Part shown: piece by piece, positions 43,399 to 51,288 of the stretch | How the letters are laid out: each line of letters begins with the position of its first letter | How positions within the stretch are numbered: position 1 is the stretch's first letter | NCBI GenBank assembly: GCA_900315315.1 | Contig: OMYT01000020.1 | Coordinates: 1-64,000 of the forward strand | Reading direction: 5' to 3' | Length of the DNA stretch: 64,000 nucleotides | Source: an uncultured Eubacteriales bacterium | GTDB lineage: Bacteria; Bacillota; Clostridia; Christensenellales; Aristaeellaceae | Position numbers and translations under genes: made by a program | The notes under the pieces: generated by a model | Database searches by the model: none | The model's input: the letters and a program-made list of their open reading frames with translations, nothing else | What the model was told of the DNA's origin: nothing

Positions 43399-44195
43399 AC
43401 CTTCTCCACCTCCCCGATCAGCTCCCGGAGCTGCACCGCGTTCTCCAGGCCGGTATACCGCCGGATCATCTGTTCATCCGGTTCATAGGCGCCGAAGCAA
43501 CTTCCCGGGAAAGCACCCATGCGGGCGCGCACCACATGGGATACCATAAAGTGGGGCACATCCGCTTTGACCTCGTTCCGGCTGAACCATCCGTCGTCCA
43601 CGATCGCCTCCGCCGTCACAATCACCCGCTTCGCGGCGCGGGTCATCAGCACATCGTCATACTTCGGGCCTTCGATCAGGGCGTTTCCGCAGGCATCCGC
43701 CTTCTGAACATGAATGACCGCCACATCGGGCCGCAATGCTTTGACCGCCGCCAGCTTTTCCCCGCCGAACGGATCCGCCACGTCCGCAAAATAGTCGTTC
43801 ACCTTGCGCAGGTCCGAAATCTGCAGCCCGCGGACCGGCATGAAAGGAATGCCGTACGCGCCGGCCCTCAGAGCGGAGATGACTGTATAGCAGGCATGCT
43901 CGTTCGCGATGACCTGTCCCGCCTGAACCGCCCGGCGGTAGTGCTGCGCCAGCCCGTACTCCGTCTCCAGGCTGATGAACCCGGCGTCCACACTGTCCAG
44001 GCATCCACCCAGCGCGAGCAGGTCTACGTCCAGCCCGCCGGCTGTTTTGATCAGCCGCAGATGCTGCTTCCGCAGGCGGATCAGTTCCAGCACCGCTTCC
44101 ATCGGCGCCCGGTTCAGCGTGTTTCCGCCCAGGGCAATCAGCGCGCCGTCCTGAACAGAAGCGGCAGCCTCCCGCATCGAGCAGAGCTTATCCAT
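43395..44195 (-). CDS. CoA-transferase-family protein, subunit A-like
   Basis: A 266-residue family-I CoA-transferase alpha-like subunit (GctA/IpdA type). Recognisable segments are DGALIALGGNTLNRAPM near the N-terminus, KTAGGLDVDLLALGG, the VIHVQKADACGNALIEGPKYDD block, and AEAIVDDGWFS. The true start is at 44195, after GGAAGG; the longer frame overlaps the flavoprotein gene. It must work with subunit B, to which it is coupled by 4 nt. Possible partners are the acyl-CoA made in the compartment, but the substrate is not shown. Confidence 0.82.
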   Translation of the reverse strand: MDKLCSMREAAASVQDGALIALGGNTLNRAPMEAVLELIRLRKQHLRLIKTAGGLDVDLLALGGCLDSVDAGFISLETEYGLAQHYRRAVQAGQVIANEHACYTVISALRAGAYGIPFMPVRGLQISDLRKVNDYFADVADPFGGEKLAAVKALRPDVAVIHVQKADACGNALIEGPKYDDVLMTRAAKRVIVTAEAIVDDGWFSRNEVKADVPHFMVSHVVRARMGAFPGSCFGAYEPDEQMIRRYTGLENAVQLRELIGEVEKV

Positions 44196-44220
44196 GATTC
44201 CTTCCGTGTTCCTTTCCTTA

Positions 44221-45552
44221 CTATTTCGCCGCATTCGCCGCAATATGCACCGCATCCCATACCGAAGCAAACGGCGGCGCATACGCCAGATCCGTCATCC
44301 CCAGTTCCTCCGTGGTCATTCCGTTATGGATCGCCACGGCAATGATATCCGTCCTCATCACCGCGTTTCGCTTTCCGCAGACATTGGCCCCCAGCAGTTT
44401 CCTCGTCCGGGTGTCATAGATCAGTTTGATTGTGAGCTTCACCGGATCCGGATAATAAGCCGGATGGTCAAAAGCCGTCACCAGCTTTGTTTTGTAATCC
44501 ATGCCCAACCGCCTGGCGTCCCGCTCCGTCATGCCCGTGCGGCCGAATTCCATTTCAAAGATCTTGATGGCGGCAGTCCCCAGTGCCCCGATAAACTTCG
44601 TATGCCCGCCGGCCATGTTTTCCCCGGCGATCCTGCCGCATTTGTTTGCCACCGTTCCCAGGGCGATGAACGAATCCTCCTGCATCAGCCGGTGATAAAC
44701 GGTCGCGCAGTCCCCGGCTGCCCAGATATCTTCGATAGAAGTCCGCATTTCCCGGTCCACCAGGATTGCCCCGTTACGGATCATGCGGATACCCGTATCC
44801 CGGAGGAAACCCGTCGCCGGCCGCACACCGACCGCCATCACCACGATATCGCAGCTCACGTCGCCGCCGCCGGTCCTGACGGTCCGGGAACGCCCGGCTT
44901 CCTCGATGGCTGTCACAGGGCTGCGGACCATCACTTTTACGCCGTTGCGTTCCAGTTCCTGTGCCGCCAGCTCCGAAAACTCGGGCTCAAAGGTGTTCAG
45001 AATCCTGTCCCCGCCTTCAATCAGCGTTACCTGTCGTCCGAGCCGGACCAGCGCCTCCGCCATCTCCACCCCGATGTATCCGCCGCCGATAACCGCCACA
45101 TGATGCACACCCTCCAGGTGGACGATCTCCCGGAGCACCAGCCCATCCTCCATGCTCCGCAGGCAGAAAACGGAAGGCAGATCCGCGCCGGGAAGCTTCG
45201 GGATCACGCTGTTGCATCCCACCGCGATCATCAGTTTGTCATAAGCATCCTCAAACTCTCTGGCGGATTTCAGATCCCTGACCAGCACCCTTTTCGCTTC
45301 CGGATCCACCCGGAGCACCTCATGATGCAGCCGGCAGTCAATCTTCATTTCCCGGTACTGCTCCTGCGTCCGTGCAATCAGTTTGCCGGGTTCCGTGTTA
45401 AAATCCCCGATATAATATGGAAGGCCGCATGCCCCGTAGGACAGAAACCCGCCTTTCTCATAAACGGTAATCTCCGCGTCGGGCTGCATCCGGCGAAGCT
45501 TCGAAGCCGCGGACATCCCGGCGGCTACTCCTCCGATTACAATCGCCTTCAT
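44221..45552 (-). CDS. pyridine nucleotide-disulfide oxidoreductase, CoA-disulfide-reductase-like
   Basis: A 443-residue FAD/NAD(P)H oxidoreductase. The N-terminal FAD motif is VIGGVAAGMSAA; the redox Cys lies in SYGACGLPYYIG at about residue 43, as in CoA-disulfide reductase and NADH oxidase; the second Rossmann motif is VIGGGYIGVEMAEAL; DIWAAGDCA is the FAD-binding end. A C-terminal dimer domain follows. In the operon it may keep CoA or thiols reduced, or oxidise NADH. The start at 45552 follows AAGGAGAG. Microcompartment loci rarely carry this family, so its role is open. Confidence 0.87.
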   Translation of the reverse strand: MKAIVIGGVAAGMSAASKLRRMQPDAEITVYEKGGFLSYGACGLPYYIGDFNTEPGKLIARTQEQYREMKIDCRLHHEVLRVDPEAKRVLVRDLKSAREFEDAYDKLMIAVGCNSVIPKLPGADLPSVFCLRSMEDGLVLREIVHLEGVHHVAVIGGGYIGVEMAEALVRLGRQVTLIEGGDRILNTFEPEFSELAAQELERNGVKVMVRSPVTAIEEAGRSRTVRTGGGDVSCDIVVMAVGVRPATGFLRDTGIRMIRNGAILVDREMRTSIEDIWAAGDCATVYHRLMQEDSFIALGTVANKCGRIAGENMAGGHTKFIGALGTAAIKIFEMEFGRTGMTERDARRLGMDYKTKLVTAFDHPAYYPDPVKLTIKLIYDTRTRKLLGANVCGKRNAVMRTDIIAVAIHNGMTTEELGMTDLAYAPPFASVWDAVHIAANAAK

Positions 45553-45583
45553 GTTCCGCTCTCCTTCCATCCCAACTTTTTAC

Positions 45584-45614
45584 TAATCTCCAGTCACTAG
45601 CCACTAGCCACTAA
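45584..45614. repeat. short TAGTGGC-type tandem repeat
   Basis: CTAGCCA/CACTAGC units run between the flavoprotein start and the aldolase end, abutting the aldolase stop codon. They resemble the second half of the repeat at 10.8 kb. Confidence 0.5.
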
Positions 45615-46495
45615 ACGCTCCCTCCGAGCCTCGCAATCACCGCCCGCGTAATCTGCCGCAGTTCCTCCTCGCTCAGCGCGTCCGATCCGCCTGCGCAGCC
45701 GCAGGGGGAGGATCCGGATACCTGCCCGTAGGTTTTCAGGCCGCTGTCCGGGTTAGTGACAGGGCTTCCCGCCACAACGTCCACCGTATTGCTGGGTCTC
45801 GGGGCGCAGGCCGGCACCCCGCCGGAGGTGATTCCCATTTTTTCCCGCAGGCGAATCAGCTCGCTGACCTGGTCGCAGCTCAGCACATTGGCCTTGCCGA
45901 TGATGTTGCCAGTGTACATGATTACCATGGCATAATGCTCCGTGGATTCCAGCCGGTACCATGCCTCCGTCAGCGAGGTTCCCCAGGCTACCGCCCCATG
46001 GTTGGCCAACAGCAGGGCATTATAGTCCCGTACATAGGGCGCGATGGAATCCGGGATTCCCTGGGAACCCGGCGCTTCGTAGTGAACGCAGGGAACGGTC
46101 CCCAGGTTCACCAGCGCCTCCGGATAGATGGCCCGGTCCAGGCTCATCCCCGCGATGGCGAAGGATGTCGATATCGGCGGGTGCGCGTGACAGACTGCCA
46201 TCGCGTCGCTTCTTTCCTGATAGATCCGCAGATGCATCTTCACTTCGCTGGAGGGACCCTTCTCCCCCTGGCTGATCACGGTTCCGTCCAGCCGCATCTT
46301 GACCATCTCATCCTCGGACATGAAACCCTTCGACACGCCGGTCGGCGTCGTCATGATGGTGTCCTCATCCACTTTGCAGGAGATGTTGCCGTCGTTGGCT
46401 GCGACGAAATTCTTCATATACATGCGCCGTCCGATCTCCACGATCATCTTCCGGGCTTCGGCGTCAGTCGGGTACCGTTTCAGTTCATTCATCAT
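45611..46495 (-). CDS. class II aldolase (fuculose-phosphate-aldolase-like) with C-terminal encapsulation peptide
   Basis: A 294-residue zinc aldolase of the FucA group. Motifs are NDGNISCK, SSEVKMHLRIY (catalytic Glu), VCHAHPPISTSFA (two Zn His), ANHGAVAWG (third Zn His). FucA is about 215 residues; here a linker with several Cys and Gly (CGCAGGSD) is followed by ALSEEELRQITRAVIARLGG, an amphipathic helix typical of an encapsulation peptide. It would cleave a ketose-1-phosphate to DHAP plus an aldehyde (acetaldehyde from 5-deoxyribulose-1-phosphate). It is the first gene of the operon, about 60 bp behind a strong promoter; of its two adjacent ATG codons I used the first. Confidence 0.9.
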   Translation of the reverse strand: MMNELKRYPTDAEARKMIVEIGRRMYMKNFVAANDGNISCKVDEDTIMTTPTGVSKGFMSEDEMVKMRLDGTVISQGEKGPSSEVKMHLRIYQERSDAMAVCHAHPPISTSFAIAGMSLDRAIYPEALVNLGTVPCVHYEAPGSQGIPDSIAPYVRDYNALLLANHGAVAWGTSLTEAWYRLESTEHYAMVIMYTGNIIGKANVLSCDQVSELIRLREKMGITSGGVPACAPRPSNTVDVVAGSPVTNPDSGLKTYGQVSGSSPCGCAGGSDALSEEELRQITRAVIARLGGSV

Positions 46496-46557
46496 GGTTT
46501 CATTCCTCGTTTGCGTTTTGAATTGTTGACGGTCCGGTCACAGTTTGCCACTTGTGT

Positions 46558-46586
46558 ATTGTAAACAAAACAAGCTGAACTGTCAA
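46558..46586 (-). promoter_or_regulatory. promoter of the microcompartment operon
   Basis: Minus-strand TTGACA (46581-46586), 17-bp spacer, TACAAT (46558-46563). GTAAACAAA overlaps the -10, a candidate operator. Confidence 0.75.
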
Positions 46587-46748
46587 TAGACAAACAAGTC
46601 ATTTTTATCTTTCGTTTAGTAAACAAACTGTAAAGTTTTTGTCCTGTTTGTCATTATTTTGTGAAAAACGCTTCATTTTTTCCATTTTTGATTCTTTTCC
46701 TATTTAATGCAACTTCCGGCACAGAGATAAATATTCATAAAACATTGC
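46587..46748. promoter_or_regulatory. shared control region with GTTTA-G-TAAAC palindrome
   Basis: Between the two divergent promoters lies the perfect palindrome GTTTAGTAAAC (46614-46624) plus further ACAAACAAG, AAACAAACTG and TGTTTGTC motifs. This AT-rich tract of about 160 bp has no gene in it. The LacI protein of the operon is the natural candidate to bind here. Confidence 0.5.
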
Positions 46749-46777
46749 TTGACAAACTACTTGACATGCAGTATACT
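46749..46777 (+). promoter_or_regulatory. promoter of the RbsBAC-type importer
   Basis: TTGACA (46749-46754), 17-bp spacer, TATACT (46772-46777). CTTAACAAAA follows just downstream of the -10. Confidence 0.75.
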
Positions 46778-46831
46778 CTGCTTAACAAAAAAGCGGGTGT
46801 TTCCCGCGGGAACAAAATAGGAGGTTATACC

Positions 46832-47938
46832 ATGAAGAAAGTAATCGCTGTGGTCCTCGCTCTGATGCTGGCGCTGTCCATGCTGACAGCCGCAAGTGCC
46901 GAGACCGCCAACCCCGTCGCCGGCAAGAAAGTTGCGTACATCATGCTGCTTCCCTCTGCCACCATTTTCCAGATGTGGGCCAACTCCTGTCAGGACCTGT
47001 GCAAGGCCCTGGACGTAGAGTGCGACGTGCACTTCTGCGGCGGTGACTTCAACAAATGGCAGGATACCATTTCCGCCTGCGCCGCCGCCGGCTATGACGG
47101 CATCCTCGTCAGCCACGGTAACCAGGATGGTTCCTACACCTTCCTGAAGGGCATCACCGAGCAGTATCCGGATATGAAGATCGTCTGCTTCGATACCCAG
47201 TTCTATACCGACGGTGAGTATCAAAAGCTCCCCGGCGTCACCCAGCTGTTCCAGCAGGATAAGTCCCTGGTCACCGTTCTGCTCGACGCCATGATCGACA
47301 AGTTCGGTGAGGGCGTCCGCCTGATCAAGGTCTGGCGCGGCCCGAACTACAACAGCCCCTTCGATCGCCGTGAAGTCGGCTGGCAGGAATATGAATCCGC
47401 CGGCAAGATCAAGACCGTCGGCGAAGTACAGCCCCTGCAGGATACCCTGGATTCCGCCAACTCCGTCATGGCCGCTTATCTGCAGTCCGTCAACCGTGAC
47501 GATGTGGACGGCGTCGTGGTTTACTACGATCTGTACGGCCAGGGCGTCTACAACGCCATCTCCGAAGACTCCAACTTCAACGGCGACAAAGCGCTGCCCA
47601 TGGCTTCCGTTGACATTGACCAGGTCGACGTAACCAACATGCAGAATCATCCGGAAATCTGGATGGCCGCCGGCACCACCGACTGGACCATGAACGGCGA
47701 GATCGCGATGCGCCTCCTGCTGCTCGAAATGGCCAATGAATATGACAAGATCTACGATCCCGCCAGCCAGCAGTACGGTGTGGACGTGGTCGAAGTACCC
47801 GGCACCGCCATCATGGCAACATCCCTGAAGGACACCTCCACCGTGGAGAACCTCGGCGAGATCGCCGGCGAGACCTACGGCAACCTGAGCTATCTGAGCG
47901 TGGCTGACTGGATGCCCGCCGATCTGCTCCATAAGTAA
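46832..47938 (+). CDS. ribose-type sugar-binding protein (periplasmic-binding type 1)
   Basis: A 368-residue RbsB-like solute-binding protein. The signal peptide (MKKVIAVVLALMLALS...ASA) has an AxA site and no lipobox Cys. The mature protein shows the type-1 pattern: KKVAYIMLLPSATIFQMWA, AAAGYDGILVSHGNQDG, and VDGVVVYYDLYGQG in the second lobe. The ATG at 46832 is preceded by AGGAGG; a longer in-frame ORF starting at 46661 would lie over the promoter. It is divergent from the microcompartment operon, so its ligand is probably the sugar that the compartment degrades. Confidence 0.92.
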   Translation: MKKVIAVVLALMLALSMLTAASAETANPVAGKKVAYIMLLPSATIFQMWANSCQDLCKALDVECDVHFCGGDFNKWQDTISACAAAGYDGILVSHGNQDGSYTFLKGITEQYPDMKIVCFDTQFYTDGEYQKLPGVTQLFQQDKSLVTVLLDAMIDKFGEGVRLIKVWRGPNYNSPFDRREVGWQEYESAGKIKTVGEVQPLQDTLDSANSVMAAYLQSVNRDDVDGVVVYYDLYGQGVYNAISEDSNFNGDKALPMASVDIDQVDVTNMQNHPEIWMAAGTTDWTMNGEIAMRLLLLEMANEYDKIYDPASQQYGVDVVEVPGTAIMATSLKDTSTVENLGEIAGETYGNLSYLSVADWMPADLLHK

Positions 47939-47962
47939 TTTCTCAATCGTCATTCCTTACCG

Positions 47963-48000
47963 GGAGGGTCGGAGCCCTTACTCCGGCCCTCCTTTTCTTC
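47963..48000 (+). terminator. terminator between binding protein and ATPase
   Basis: GGAGGGTCGGAG (47963-47974) and CTCCGGCCCTCC (47981-47992) form a long stem followed by TTTTCTTC. It should make the binding protein more abundant than the downstream ATPase and permease. Confidence 0.75.
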
Positions 48001-48027
48001 AGAACACTGATGAGAAGAGGGGCGTCC

Positions 48028-49545
48028 ATGGAAAGAATCAAACTCGGAACCCGGAAAGTCTCCATCGAGTTTCCCGGCGTCAAAGCGCTGACGGACGTGG
48101 ATTTCGAGGTGACCACCGGGGAGATCCATGCCCTGGTTGGGGCCAACGGCGCCGGAAAGTCTACCCTGATGAAGGTGCTGGCCGGCGCCAATCCGGACTA
48201 TACGGGCGAAGTCTATCTGAACGGCGATACGGTTGAACTCCGTTCCACCCTGGCGGCCAAGAAGCTCGGCATCCAGATCGTGTATCAGGAAGTCGACATG
48301 GCGCTGATCCCCACGCTGTCGGTGGCGGAAAACGTCATGCTGAACGATACTGTCATGCACGGCAAAACCATCATGAACTGGCGCAGCCTGTACAAACGGG
48401 CCGCCGAGGTTCTGCAGCGGCTGAACATTGAAGTGGATGTTCATAAGCTTGTTCAGGATCTGTCCCTGGCGCAGAAGCAGATGGTGCTGATTGCGCGGGC
48501 CATTGTCAACGAGTGCAATTTCCTGATCCTGGACGAGCCTACAGCGCCTCTTTCCGATACGGAAACGGAGGAGCTGTTCAAGCTCGTCAAACATCTCCAG
48601 GCCACCGAGAACATCGCCATCATCTTTATCTCCCACCGGATCAACGAAATCATCCGGATCTGCGAGCGCTATACTGTCATGCGCAACGGCCGGGTCGTGG
48701 ATACCACGGAGATCACGCCGCAGACTACCACCCGGGAGATCGTCGAGAAGATGCTCGGCCGGTCCTTTGAGGAAAACTTCCCGAAGGAAGTGGCGGAGAT
48801 CGGCGAGATCATCTTTGAGCTCGATCATCTGTCCGGCGCGGACGGCAGGGTGAACGATGTTTCTCTCTACGCGCGCAAGGGCGAAATCGTCGGCGTCGCA
48901 GGCTTGGTGGGTGCGGGAAAATCCGAGCTTTGTAAAACCATCTTCGGCGCCTATGAAAAGACCGGCGGCAGGGTCATCATGGGTGGCCGGGAGCTGACGA
49001 TCAAAAATCCTTCCCAGGCGCTGAAAAACCGGATCGCCCTGGTGCCCGAGGAGCGCCGCAAAGAGGGCGTCCTGGTCGGCGAGACAGTCAGCTTCAACAT
49101 TTCGGCTGCCTCGCTGGACAACTTCTGCACCGCTTCTTTCATCAACAAGCGAAAGATCGATCAGTGTGCGGAGGATTATGTTCAGAAACTGGGCATCTCC
49201 ACGCCATCCGTCAAGCAGTTTGTGAAAAACCTCTCCGGCGGCAACCAACAGAAAGTGGCCGTCGCGAAATGGATGGCCGCGGACTGCGATCTCTATATTT
49301 TTGATGAGCCGACCAAGGGCGTTGACGTCGGTGCGAAGCAGGATATCTTCCACCTGATCTGCGACATCGCCAAACGCGGGAACAGCGTCATCTACGCCTC
49401 CTGCGAGAACTCCGAGCTTCTTTCTATTACCGACCGGATCTATGTGCTCTTCGACGGTCAGGTGATGGCGGAGCTGGAAACTTCAAAAACCTCGGAAGAC
49501 GAGATCATGCATTACGCCGTGGGCAACCGCGCCCAATACGCTTAG
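48028..49545 (+). CDS. sugar ABC transporter ATPase, RbsA/MglA type
   Basis: A 505-residue fusion of two ATPase domains. The first has Walker A GANGAGKST, a degenerate signature LSLAQKQM and Walker B FLILDEPTA; the second has GLVGAGKSE, LSGGNQQKV and YIFDEPTKG. Only some sites in such proteins are active. It powers uptake through the RbsC-type permease that follows. The second ATG is chosen because GAGGGG precedes it; the first ATG at 48010 has none. Confidence 0.92.
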   Translation: MERIKLGTRKVSIEFPGVKALTDVDFEVTTGEIHALVGANGAGKSTLMKVLAGANPDYTGEVYLNGDTVELRSTLAAKKLGIQIVYQEVDMALIPTLSVAENVMLNDTVMHGKTIMNWRSLYKRAAEVLQRLNIEVDVHKLVQDLSLAQKQMVLIARAIVNECNFLILDEPTAPLSDTETEELFKLVKHLQATENIAIIFISHRINEIIRICERYTVMRNGRVVDTTEITPQTTTREIVEKMLGRSFEENFPKEVAEIGEIIFELDHLSGADGRVNDVSLYARKGEIVGVAGLVGAGKSELCKTIFGAYEKTGGRVIMGGRELTIKNPSQALKNRIALVPEERRKEGVLVGETVSFNISAASLDNFCTASFINKRKIDQCAEDYVQKLGISTPSVKQFVKNLSGGNQQKVAVAKWMAADCDLYIFDEPTKGVDVGAKQDIFHLICDIAKRGNSVIYASCENSELLSITDRIYVLFDGQVMAELETSKTSEDEIMHYAVGNRAQYA

Positions 49546-49560
49546 GCAGGAGGAATCAAC

Positions 49561-50577
49561 ATGACGCAAATAACCCCCAAACCCAATATGGCTGCTATGC
49601 CGAAGCAGAAAAAAAGCGCCGGTAAAATCCTGATCGATTGGGCAGCCGTGATTACCCTGGTCGTGAGTGTGATCGCCTTCACCCTGATCAAGGGGAACCG
49701 GTTCATGTCCGCGAACAACATGATCAACATTCTCCGGGCCATGTCCATTACCACGGTCTTCGGCATCGCCGCCACGGTCACCATGGCGCCGGACGGATTT
49801 GACATGTCCGCCTGTACGCTGGCCAGCTGCTCCGCCTACGTGTTTGTCAGTATGTACCTCTGGCACGGGCTGCCCCTTCTTGTCTGTGTCCTGATTACCA
49901 TCCTGGTCACGCTTATCATGTATCAGCTGACCATGTTCCTGATTCTGGTCTGCAAGATCCCGGACATGCTGGCCACCTGCGCTCTCATGTTCGTCCATCA
50001 GGGCCTCGGGCAATGGTATATCGGCGGCGGCGCGGTATCCACCGGCATGCGGACCCCCGCCGGCGCAGATCCCAAGCGGATTCAGCTGGGCGAGGATTTC
50101 CTGGCCATCGGCAAGGAGCCCTGGCTGATCATTATCATGCTGGCCTGTGTACTGATTGCCTATATCTTCCTTGAGCATACCAAGCACGGCCGCTTCATTT
50201 ACGCCATGGGCGGAAACAAACAGGCTGCCAAGCTTTCCGGTATAAACGTCAAAGCCTACCGGTACCTGGCCGGTATGATTACCGCGGTGTTCATCGCCAT
50301 CGGCGGTATCCTGGTTTCCTCCCGCGGCAGTTCCGCGCAGGTTATGTGCTGCGATAACTATCTGATGCAATCCCTTGCCGCGGTCTTCGTCGGCCGGACG
50401 GTCGGCGGCGCTGAAAAGCCAAACGCTTTAGGCACGATGATCGGTGCGCTGCTGGTCTCCACGCTGGAAAATGGCCTGACCATCTGCGCCGTCCCCTTCT
50501 ATGTCCTTCCCGCCGTCAAAGGCGCTGTGCTGGCACTGGCACTGGTTGCTGCTTACGCGACCAAGAAGGAACAGTAA
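49561..50577 (+). CDS. sugar ABC transporter permease, RbsC type
   Basis: A 338-residue RbsC-like permease with about ten transmembrane segments. It begins with a basic stretch (PKQKKSAGK), and has the conserved turns FGIAATVTMAPDGFDMS and FVGRTVGGAEKPNA. It begins 15 bp after the ATPase gene and the terminator follows. It imports the sugar bound by the protein encoded at 46.8 kb. Confidence 0.92.
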   Translation: MTQITPKPNMAAMPKQKKSAGKILIDWAAVITLVVSVIAFTLIKGNRFMSANNMINILRAMSITTVFGIAATVTMAPDGFDMSACTLASCSAYVFVSMYLWHGLPLLVCVLITILVTLIMYQLTMFLILVCKIPDMLATCALMFVHQGLGQWYIGGGAVSTGMRTPAGADPKRIQLGEDFLAIGKEPWLIIIMLACVLIAYIFLEHTKHGRFIYAMGGNKQAAKLSGINVKAYRYLAGMITAVFIAIGGILVSSRGSSAQVMCCDNYLMQSLAAVFVGRTVGGAEKPNALGTMIGALLVSTLENGLTICAVPFYVLPAVKGAVLALALVAAYATKKEQ

Positions 50578-50636
50578 TCCGCATCATCTTTACGGAACGG
50601 ACTTCCCTCCGTTTCCGTCTCCCCTCTTTTCTGCAA

Positions 50637-50668
50637 AGCGGGTCCGGTTCCTGACCGGCCCGCTCTTT
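50637..50668 (+). terminator. terminator of the RbsBAC-type importer
   Basis: AGCGGGTCCGGT (50637-50648) pairs with ACCGGCCCGCT (50654-50664, one bulged base), followed by CTTTTCTTCC. A second 11-bp stem, GAAAGCCGCGC...GCGCGGCTTTC, lies at 50681-50709. Confidence 0.75.
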
Positions 50669-50787
50669 TCTTCCCATACAGAAAGCCGCGCTGACCAGGC
50701 GCGGCTTTCCGTTAAAAGGAGGAAATATAAAGGGGTTATCCCTGAAGAACAAACTCTCATCCGGTCAAACACCCAAATATGTTTAGC

Positions 50788-50835
50788 CCGAAGGTCCAGG
50801 GCGATCGGAAAGCCCTGGTCGCACCAAAGGTGCGA
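50788..50835 (-). repeat. gene-end structured repeat, copy 4
   Basis: CCGAAGGT, then stem CCAGGGC (50796-50802) / GCCCTGG (50812-50818) around the constant loop GATCGGAAA: a third distinct but fully paired stem. It is followed by a small GCACC-AAA-GGTGC hairpin and then the stop codon of the FucU gene. Confidence 0.65.
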
Positions 50836-50837
50836 AA

Positions 50838-51266
50838 TTACTTCACTACACCTTTTTTCAAAATAATATTCGCATACAGCGCCGTCTCGCCCGTGGCGAT
50901 ACAGGCGTAGCACTTCGCCCCGCGGGGATAAAACTCCGGCTTCTGCACAGCGATTTCCCGCAGGCCGTCCTTTTCATACTTCTTCCCGATCTCGCGGTAC
51001 GTATCCCATATTTCCGGCTTGTACGGATCATTCGGAAGCACGGCCATCAGGATCGTCGGATTCTCCACATAAGGATCCAGCGGGAAGAACTTCAGGATCG
51101 CGTCCAGGATCTCGGGGATCCCGTGACCGTCCAGCCGCACACAGCGCTCCGGGCATCCGAACTTCGGATAGTTCCCGTCGCAGATCAGCAGCTCATCCCC
51201 GTGGCCCATTTCCATCAGGATCTTCAGCAGTTCCGGGTTCAGAATAGCAGGAATGCCTTTTAACAT
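50838..51266 (-). CDS. FucU/RbsD-family sugar mutarotase, second copy
   Basis: A 142-residue mutarotase paralogous to the one at 36.7 kb. Key segments are ILNPELLKILMEMGHGDELLICDGNYP and IATGETALYANIILKKG. The start at 51266 follows GGAGGAGAG. It precedes aldo-keto reductase, dehydrogenase and kinase genes on the same strand, so it would serve a sugar of that second pathway. The 22-bp gap to the reductase gene suggests one operon. Confidence 0.9.
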   Translation of the reverse strand: MLKGIPAILNPELLKILMEMGHGDELLICDGNYPKFGCPERCVRLDGHGIPEILDAILKFFPLDPYVENPTILMAVLPNDPYKPEIWDTYREIGKKYEKDGLREIAVQKPEFYPRGAKCYACIATGETALYANIILKKGVVK

Positions 51267-51288
51267 TTCTCTCTCCTCCGTCAAGCGA

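Noticed and set aside
30639-46495. Glycyl-radical or B12-diol-dehydratase microcompartment
   Set aside because: No glycyl-radical enzyme, activase, diol dehydratase or ethanolamine lyase gene was found in the locus.
46661-46831. N-terminal extension of the ribose-type binding protein
   Set aside because: It would be translated over the -35 and -10 elements and lacks a ribosome site; the ATG at 46832 starts a proper signal peptide behind AGGAGG.
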